Part shown: positions 26,493 through 31,465 of the stretch, piece after piece
How positions within the stretch are numbered: the first letter of the stretch is position 1
How the letters are laid out: every line of letters begins with the position of its first letter
Source: a virus
Reading direction: 5' to 3' (one strand)
Virus record (IMG/VR): IMGVR_UViG_3300025617_000067
Span: 1 to 31,465 of that record
DNA: 31,465 nucleotides
Notes under the pieces: generated by a model
Told to the model about the DNA's origin: nothing
Seen by the model: the letters and a program-made list of their open reading frames with translations, nothing else
Databases searched by the model: none
Position numbers and translations under genes: made by a program

Positions 26493-28729
26493 TATTTCAA
26501 TCCTATTCCTTTTAACATATTTCCTTGTAAGCCTTTTGTAGCTCGTAAACTTTTTATTTCAGTCTGAAGTTGCTGTTGATTTATACTTGCTATATTATGC
26601 ATACCTGCATTAAGAGTTTTTATAGAATCATTTAAATCTTTTATCATCGAACTTATTTCATTATTATTATTACTTATCTGTGTAGTGTTGTCAACCGAAT
26701 TTACTTGATTTTCCATTGTTGTAGCTACACTATTCATTTTATCATTTAATTGATTAATAAAATCAAATGTTTTCATTCTTCCAGTTACATTAGCACTACC
26801 GCTAACTATTTCCGGACCACGTTCTCCTACTATACCAAACCCATCTTGTGGAATAAATCCTCCATTATCAAAACCGCCGTAGAACTGTCCACCTTCTGCT
26901 TGTGCTGCGCGATAACGTTCAACTTGCCTATTTGTATATGCCATCCCATCTTCAATAGCTCTTAGAGTATCTATTCTACTTTGTTCAACTGCTTGGATAG
27001 TAACTTCTTGTGCCATTTGCATTTCATCTTGACGTTGTCCTAACCTAGTTTCGGCGTCAACTACTGTTGCTCTAGCAGCATCAATTTCAGTTTGTAAATC
27101 AGCAGCTCTATCAAATTGCCCTTGTTGAACTAACTCAGTTTGTCTATTTGTTAACTCTGCTAATTCTGCTTGTGCAGTTGACAATTGAGCTTGAGACTCT
27201 GCTACTGCTGCTTCTGCTTGTGCTATTCTTTCGTTAGACGAAACATCATTATCTTGTAAAACTTGATCAACATCCATGTCAAGTTGATTTGCTAAATCAG
27301 CAGCCGTGCCCTCACCTAAAATAACTTGTTCTGCATCCATTGGAACAGTTTGAGGATTAAAACTAAACATGTCTTCTAAGCTATTGACTGCATCTCTGGC
27401 CGGATTTAAAACGCCGCTAATAGCTTCTTCGACTTGTCTGCGTAATGCTGCATCGTCGCCCATTGCTTCTGTAACTGTTGTTAATGCTGATTCAGCTGCT
27501 CCTACTAGTGCTGGTAATGCAGTTTGCTGAACATACATAATAGTTTCACGTAGTGCTTCTTGCATATCTACAGTTTGTCTTATAATTCCGTCGGCGCCCA
27601 TTTGCGCTTGTTGTTGATCTGCAATAGTATCTCTTAAACTTCCAATTACACTTGCAAGTTCGTCAGTTCCTTCTGCTGCGCTAGTAATACCTCTGCGTAA
27701 ATCAAAACTACTTTCTAACATATCAGCAGCATTAGCACCTACATCACTAAAGTTTCCTAATAGTGCTAAATTTGCAAAATCTGGAGATTCCATGCCTTCA
27801 ACACTTGCACCGATAGCTTGATCTAATAGTCCTTGTGCTTGTTCAGCACTGGCGCCGCTTCTAATTGCATTTGCATAGGCTTCGTATTCATCAATAACAC
27901 TAGGTAATGCTTTTGCAATATCTTTACTTGCATCACTTACAGGTGCACCAAACGCTACCAAGTCTTGAATAAGTGTTTCAAATCCTGGACCTAGCTCTCC
28001 AGCAGTTTGCAAGCCTTCTTGCAATGCCATAGCTTGTTCTTCGTCTAGCTGAGACAACAATGCTTGAACTTGTCCATTGCGGCGTCTTTGTCTCATTTCT
28101 TCAGCAATTTGATCTCTTTGTTTGCCTGTTAATTTACTTAATTCGTCTAGTGTTGTTGCAAAATTAGCAGCATTTTGATTTAATGTGCCATCAGTTCGCA
28201 TCCTGCGCATACCTTCAACTGTTTGTAAATCTGCAAATGTAGCTAACGATTCGTTGATATCTTTAACATCATATCCTAGCATACGTAAATTAGTACCAAA
28301 GTCGCTGTCTAAAAAATCCTTACTCATTTGAATAAAACTTTGTGTAGCATCTTCAGTTGTACCACCGAGAACTCTTAATGCATTTTGATTTTTCATAAAG
28401 AATTCAGTCATGTCTTTAACTTCTAAGCCCATTTCAGCAGCACTTTGCTTAATATCAACAATACTGGCTCCAAACGTAGCACCAATATTACTAAGTTGTT
28501 GATACTCAGATAAGCTACCTTCAGCAAACTGGACAAGTCCAGCAATTGCTTTAGATGCTGCACCAAGAATTTTTGTATTTGAATTAAGTGCGTCTGAATA
28601 TGCACTTAAACTTTGTGAACCGCTAAGAAGATTACCTGCTATGCCCAAACCGGCACTAGCAATGTCACTACCTGCCTGTCTCAAGCCGTTTGTTAGAAAA
28701 TTTAATCCACTACCTGCTTCGTTTTCCAA
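26492..28729 (-). CDS. Putative tail tape measure protein (745 aa)
   Basis: It starts at a TTG codon (28729): a stop lies five codons upstream, no ATG lies between, and AGGAG is nine bases before the TTG. The protein is long and helical with Ala/Gln-rich coiled coils (SNERIAQAEAAVAESQAQLS, then TAQAELAELTNRQTELVQ). Near residues 640-665 it carries GGFDNGGFIPQDGFGIVGER followed by GPEIVSGSANV, the Gly-rich GIVGExGPEIV motif common near the C-terminus of tape measure proteins. T4 gp29 is 590 aa; at about 1.5 angstrom per residue 745 aa would suit a tail somewhat over 100 nm. A weakly hydrophobic stretch near 400 (ALPALVGAAESALTTV) is not a clear membrane span. It is divergent from the gp26-like gene and coupled to gp20. 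Confidence 0.75.
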   Translation of the reverse strand: MENEAGSGLNFLTNGLRQAGSDIASAGLGIAGNLLSGSQSLSAYSDALNSNTKILGAASKAIAGLVQFAEGSLSEYQQLSNIGATFGASIVDIKQSAAEMGLEVKDMTEFFMKNQNALRVLGGTTEDATQSFIQMSKDFLDSDFGTNLRMLGYDVKDINESLATFADLQTVEGMRRMRTDGTLNQNAANFATTLDELSKLTGKQRDQIAEEMRQRRRNGQVQALLSQLDEEQAMALQEGLQTAGELGPGFETLIQDLVAFGAPVSDASKDIAKALPSVIDEYEAYANAIRSGASAEQAQGLLDQAIGASVEGMESPDFANLALLGNFSDVGANAADMLESSFDLRRGITSAAEGTDELASVIGSLRDTIADQQQAQMGADGIIRQTVDMQEALRETIMYVQQTALPALVGAAESALTTVTEAMGDDAALRRQVEEAISGVLNPARDAVNSLEDMFSFNPQTVPMDAEQVILGEGTAADLANQLDMDVDQVLQDNDVSSNERIAQAEAAVAESQAQLSTAQAELAELTNRQTELVQQGQFDRAADLQTEIDAARATVVDAETRLGQRQDEMQMAQEVTIQAVEQSRIDTLRAIEDGMAYTNRQVERYRAAQAEGGQFYGGFDNGGFIPQDGFGIVGERGPEIVSGSANVTGRMKTFDFINQLNDKMNSVATTMENQVNSVDNTTQISNNNNEISSMIKDLNDSIKTLNAGMHNIASINQQQLQTEIKSLRATKGLQGNMLKGIGLK

Positions 28730-28743
28730 ATCGTAAAACTCCT

Positions 28744-28797
28744 AGTTTATACATCAATAAATATGCTATAGTATATTTACCTGACAGGACAACTAAT
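28744..28797. promoter_or_regulatory. Divergent promoter region between tape measure and gp26-like genes
   Basis: A 54-base AT-rich gap between two divergent starts. For the plus strand AATAAATA (28756-28763) matches the late core at seven of eight bases, 34 bases before the ATG at 28798. For the minus strand TATAAACT overlaps the ribosome-binding-site region and is a poorer match, so the minus promoter is unresolved. Confidence 0.4.
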
Positions 28798-29637
28798 ATG
28801 ACCAATCAAAGCATTCTTAAAAAATATAGACGCCAGCCTAAACTGCAAATTGATTTGCCAAGCCGAGGCGAGTATTATCCGCCGGACGCTTTGTACGAAA
28901 ATCAACATACTGATATTCCAGTGTTTAGCATGACTCCTAATGATGAAATTATGTTTAAAACTCCTGATGCATTAATAAACGGCGAAGCAACAGTAGCAAC
29001 AATAAAAAGTTGTATTCCAACTATTACAGATCCGTGGAGTATACCTACATTAGATATAGATACTGTATTAGTTGCAATACGTATTGCTAGTTACGGTGAT
29101 ACTATGAATGTTTTAAAAGTTTGTAAGGATTGCGGATCAGAAAATCAATACGAAATTCCGTTAACTTCTTATTTAGATTCTTATCTAACAAAAACATTTA
29201 ACAATAAGTTAACTATAGATAATTTTACTTTTCATTTTCGTCCGCTATCTTATAGAGAATTTACAAACGGTCAAAAAAGATTGTTAGGAATAAGAAGATC
29301 AATTAATCAAGTAATTACTAACAAAGACTTTTCTGACGACGATAAAGGCAAGGCAATGGATCCGTTGTACATTGAATTAGCAAAGGCACAACTTGAAGCA
29401 ATAACAAATGCAATAGTTGGTATTGAAGTCGAAGGCGAAATAGAAAAAAACAAACAAGAAATAATGGAATTTCTTGACAACAACGACACAAAATATATTG
29501 CCAAAGTTAAAAAAACAATCGAAGAAAATCACAAGACATGGTCGCCTCCAAAACATTCTATCAAATGTAATGAATGTAATAAAGACGATCAAATGCAAGT
29601 TACACTGGATACATCTGATTTTTTCGGGAAAGGCTAG
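28798..29637 (+). CDS. 26: Baseplate hub protein, gp26-like (279 aa)
   Basis: The start ATG at 28798 has AGGA eight bases upstream; a longer frame to 28690 lacks such a site and overlaps the divergent gene. Family features (T4_baseplate, gp26 type) are LQIDLPSRGEYYPP (residues 16-29), MTPNDEIMFKTPDALINGEA (45-64), IKSCIPTITDPWSIPTLDID (69-88) and IRIASYGD (94-101). Two CxxC pairs, Cys109/Cys112 and Cys257/Cys260, could make one zinc site. In T4, gp26 acts in baseplate hub assembly. The last codons hold T TTT TTC in frame, and the stop overlaps the next gene's GTG, so a -1 frameshifted fusion of about 353 aa is possible. Confidence 0.85.
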   Translation: MTNQSILKKYRRQPKLQIDLPSRGEYYPPDALYENQHTDIPVFSMTPNDEIMFKTPDALINGEATVATIKSCIPTITDPWSIPTLDIDTVLVAIRIASYGDTMNVLKVCKDCGSENQYEIPLTSYLDSYLTKTFNNKLTIDNFTFHFRPLSYREFTNGQKRLLGIRRSINQVITNKDFSDDDKGKAMDPLYIELAKAQLEAITNAIVGIEVEGEIEKNKQEIMEFLDNNDTKYIAKVKKTIEENHKTWSPPKHSIKCNECNKDDQMQVTLDTSDFFGKG

Positions 29638-29648
29638 TGAGTCTTTCC
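29619..29648 (+). promoter_or_regulatory. Candidate -1 frameshift site with hairpin
   Basis: The heptamer T TTT TTC (29619-29625) is in the zero frame of the gp26-like gene. A -1 slip gives CGG GAA AGG CTA GTG, open into the 73-aa frame. GGAAAG (29627-29632) pairs perfectly with CTTTCC (29643-29648), with TAGTG in the loop. The hairpin starts closer to the slip site than usual. Confidence 0.4.
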
Positions 29649-29858
29649 GACGAGGAAGTATTTTCACTAGCCGATGATATGGAAAATGAAATCAAACAGA
29701 TTAAAGACAATTGGTATCGTATCGGATGGTATATGAGGGGTAGTGCAAATATTCACGACTTGATTAACGATACCGATGTTGGTGATTTGGAAATTTTTAA
29801 TAATATTATCAAAGACAATATCGAAACTAGTAAGACTACTAAACTACCTTGGATTTAA
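29637..29858 (+). CDS. Small acidic protein after gp26-like, 73 aa
   Basis: It starts at GTG 29637, sharing a base with the stop of the gp26-like gene (TAGTG, 29635-29639), with AAAGG just upstream; an internal ATG at 29679 has no better site. Sequence: SLSDEEVFSLADDMENEIKQ, then a core WYRIGWYMRGSANIHDL (residues 26-42) and an ending KTTKLPWI. Small proteins with a WYMRG core follow gp26 in related phages. Position beside a tape measure gene, overlap with its partner and the possible frameshift recall tail assembly chaperones of other phages, but that role is inferred. Its last four bases overlap the end of the convergent 461-aa gene. Confidence 0.75.
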   Translation: MSLSDEEVFSLADDMENEIKQIKDNWYRIGWYMRGSANIHDLINDTDVGDLEIFNNIIKDNIETSKTTKLPWI

Positions 29859-31240
29859 TTAATTCTTGCTCGATCTGCTGCAATAGCATCCAACGCATTT
29901 TCTTCGTTGCCTGGTCTTACAGTAGGCGGCGCTCCAACTGATCTACTGCTGCTTACTCTGCCTCTAGGAACCACTGGAGCAGTACTTTGTCCAGTACCCG
30001 GAGGTGTTTCACCTGTTGTTGAAGGTTCTTCTGTTGTTGAAGGTTCTTCTGTTGTTGAAGGTTCTTCTGTTGTTGAAGGTTCTTCTCTTGTCATTGGACC
30101 AAAGTCTTCAGCCATCATCATTTCTCTTCTAGCTCGAGTGTAGTACGGAACTCTTCTGCTTTCAATGCTAGTACCTGGAGGAAATATTAAATCCTGAAAC
30201 ACAAGTCTAGCCCACTGCGATGTTGCAAAAGCACTGCCGTTTACTCCTGCACGTTCTCTTGTACCGGGATCTGCAAACCCACTAGCTTGGGCAGCACCAC
30301 TGGCTGCAAAAAAGTCTTCGCTGCCAATCAAGCCTCCGGTAATGCTATTAAGTGTGTTTGCTGCACCTTGCATACCTGCTCCTGCTAATTCAACTGCACC
30401 TTGTAGCATTGAGCCTATTATACTTTCTTGACCCCATTCAACAATCCAGTCAACTATTCCTTGTTGTACAGCAGGCCTAGTAACTGCATAAACAAGCAAC
30501 TGAAATCCAGCTTCAGAAACAACTGCACTAATAATTGCCGGTACAGCACCAATACCGGTAGCCCCTACTGCAAGTTGCCCAGCTCTAACCATGTTTCTAA
30601 TTCCTCTAAGCACGTTAAGGTATCTTGGCGATCTAAGAATTGCTAGTAAAATTACACTTAGCTGAATTGAATACATTCCCCAGGCAACTTGTATTTTATC
30701 TTGATATTCAGCTTCGGTAATTTCTCCATTGAGCATTTCTGCTTCAATGTTTGCCATAGTAGTTAATATGCCGTCTCTTAATTGCTCTTCTACTGCAAAT
30801 GCTCTAAGAACTCGCATAAGCACAGTGCCAGTTCTGCTTGCCATAAATGCAGCTACTCTAGGTGCAGTTTGTCTAGTTATTTGTCCAGGATTTGAAAAAC
30901 GTATTTTTGATCGTAATAAGTTTCTACTAACTACATTACCTCTTGTCCTTAAAGATGCTCTGTTACCTCTAGTTTTCCATTGCTCTTGAAAATCTCGTGC
31001 TGCTGTTAATGCACCTCTGTTAGTTGTAATTCCATCATCGCCAACTGCAAATCTAAAAACATCTCTGCCCTGTACAAAATAATACGAATTACCTACTTGT
31101 CTAATTACGCCTTCAGCAGCAGCAGCACCGGCAGCTGCGCCACCAGCTGCACCAGTAGCAGCAATGTCTAATAAGTCAAACGTATCCTGATCTTCTTTTA
31201 AGAAAATAGATTTTCGATTAGATAATTCAGATAATTTCAT
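29855..31240 (-). CDS. Unrecognised 461-aa protein with EEPSTT repeats
   Basis: I do not recognise this protein. It opens MKLSELSNRKSIFLKED, then an Ala/Gly-rich segment (about residues 28-43, AATGAAGGAAAGAAAAEG), a basic Arg-rich middle (about 88-145), two hydrophobic stretches (about 190-210, MYSIQLSVILLAIL; about 225-255, ATGIGAVPAIISAVVSEAGF), further amphipathic helices, and a disordered tail with four EEPSTT repeats and Pro/Ser/Arg-rich sequence. No signal peptide or catalytic motif is visible. It has its own perfect late promoter core, so it is probably a late, possibly virion, protein. The membrane-active segments would fit an internal or DNA-delivery protein, but that is speculation. 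Convergent with the gp26-like unit. Confidence 0.8.
   Translation of the reverse strand: MKLSELSNRKSIFLKEDQDTFDLLDIAATGAAGGAAAGAAAAEGVIRQVGNSYYFVQGRDVFRFAVGDDGITTNRGALTAARDFQEQWKTRGNRASLRTRGNVVSRNLLRSKIRFSNPGQITRQTAPRVAAFMASRTGTVLMRVLRAFAVEEQLRDGILTTMANIEAEMLNGEITEAEYQDKIQVAWGMYSIQLSVILLAILRSPRYLNVLRGIRNMVRAGQLAVGATGIGAVPAIISAVVSEAGFQLLVYAVTRPAVQQGIVDWIVEWGQESIIGSMLQGAVELAGAGMQGAANTLNSITGGLIGSEDFFAASGAAQASGFADPGTRERAGVNGSAFATSQWARLVFQDLIFPPGTSIESRRVPYYTRARREMMMAEDFGPMTREEPSTTEEPSTTEEPSTTEEPSTTGETPPGTGQSTAPVVPRGRVSSSRSVGAPPTVRPGNEENALDAIAADRARIN
30015..30086 (-). repeat. Four exact 18-bp tandem repeats
   Basis: The plus-strand unit gttgttgaaggttcttct occurs four times without change, encoding EEPSTT repeats in the 461-aa protein. 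Perfect identity implies recent expansion; gain or loss of units keeps the frame. Confidence 0.95.
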
Positions 31241-31271
31241 TTACAAATATTCCATGTTTTTATTATATATG

Positions 31272-31279
31272 TATTTATA
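31272..31279 (-). promoter_or_regulatory. Perfect T4-type late promoter TATAAATA(C)
   Basis: Minus-strand CATATAAATACATAT holds the exact late core followed by C, 31 bases before the ATG at 31240. Confidence 0.75.
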
Positions 31280-31281
31280 TG

Positions 31282-31300
31282 AAGTGAGCTTTGCTCACTT
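31282..31300 (-). terminator. Perfect 8-bp hairpin upstream of the late promoter
   Basis: AAGTGAGC and GCTCACTT (31282-31289, 31293-31300) pair with a 3-base loop. No T run follows; the late promoter begins two bases later. Probably ends or protects the transcript of an upstream gene outside the window. Confidence 0.4.
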
Positions 31301-31465
31301 GTGTTTACGCTATCGCTTAACACAAAATATTTTTTAATAATAAACAAGGCATATGCTTATGCATATGCATTTAATATTATGTAGATTAATCTGGTCAGAC
31401 GGAACCTGTTTATGGTCCCGTCCTCTCAAACATTATGTGAGTATCACCAGCCGAGATCGGAAGTA
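31301..31465. other. Non-coding, hairpin-rich end of the window
   Basis: No frame of useful length exists on either strand. It holds an imperfect hairpin (GTGTT/AACAC, 31301-31323), two copies of the palindrome GCATATGC separated by TTAT (31349-31368), the palindrome AGATTAATCT (31383-31392), and a possible three-way-junction RNA fold (31391-31450). The last bases include AGATCGGAAG (31454-31463). Confidence 0.5.

Noticed and set aside
29626-29632. GGGAAAG, the lambda G/GT slippery heptamer
   Set aside because: It is out of phase with the gp26-like frame, unlike the T TTT TTC just before it.
31458-31465. CGGAAGTA, as in the core of glutamine riboswitches
   Set aside because: The required upstream CGTTCA/CGTTGA segment and a P2 hairpin directly before it are absent, and the window ends here.

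Overview
The window is the late structural region of a T4-like myovirus (tailed phage). Recognition rests on the block portal gp20 – small core-position proteins – protease gp21 – scaffold gp22 – major capsid gp23, in T4 order on the minus strand, plus a gp26-type baseplate protein on the plus strand. The AT-rich composition and the companion structural proteins (a short protein starting MGRPVNKRYFG, and two giant proteins with CxRD...IIDA repeats and TxTFEGYDG-type modules) resemble marine T4-like phages of cyanobacteria or SAR11-type hosts. The host itself cannot be read from this window.

Layout, right to left, because most genes are on the minus strand. A short AT-rich, hairpin-rich stretch (31241-31465) carries a perfect TATAAATA late promoter for an unrecognised 461-aa protein (29855-31240). 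That gene converges on a two-gene plus-strand unit: the gp26-like baseplate protein (28798-29637) and a 73-aa protein (29637-29858), which overlap by one base. Transcribed away from that pair is a tape-measure-like protein (26492-28729) coupled by TAATG to the portal gp20. Then come an 83-aa protein, a 202-aa Rossmann/glycosyltransferase-like protein, an acidic core protein, gp21, gp22 and gp23. After gp23 and a strong terminator lies a small unit with a cold-shock-domain-like protein (19591-19800) and a probable non-coding RNA of about 246 nt (19315-19560) with its own sigma70-type promoter. Next are three small or medium virion proteins (120, 358 and 110 aa) and two giant paralogous proteins: 2528 aa (9811-17397), and at least 3234 aa (1-9702), whose C-terminus lies outside the window. 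The second giant is one open frame from base 9702 to base 1.

Together these genes would build the prohead (portal, core, protease, scaffold, capsid), part of the tail (tape measure, gp26 group) and the fibre- or spike-like appendages (the giants). Transcription units on the minus strand repeatedly end in a hairpin that is followed within 2-35 bases by a late-promoter-like motif ([GT]ATAAATAC or a close variant).

The least ordinary items are the candidate non-coding RNA and its cold-shock-like neighbour, a candidate -1 frameshift site at the end of the gp26-like gene, and the paired giant proteins with their repeat arrays.
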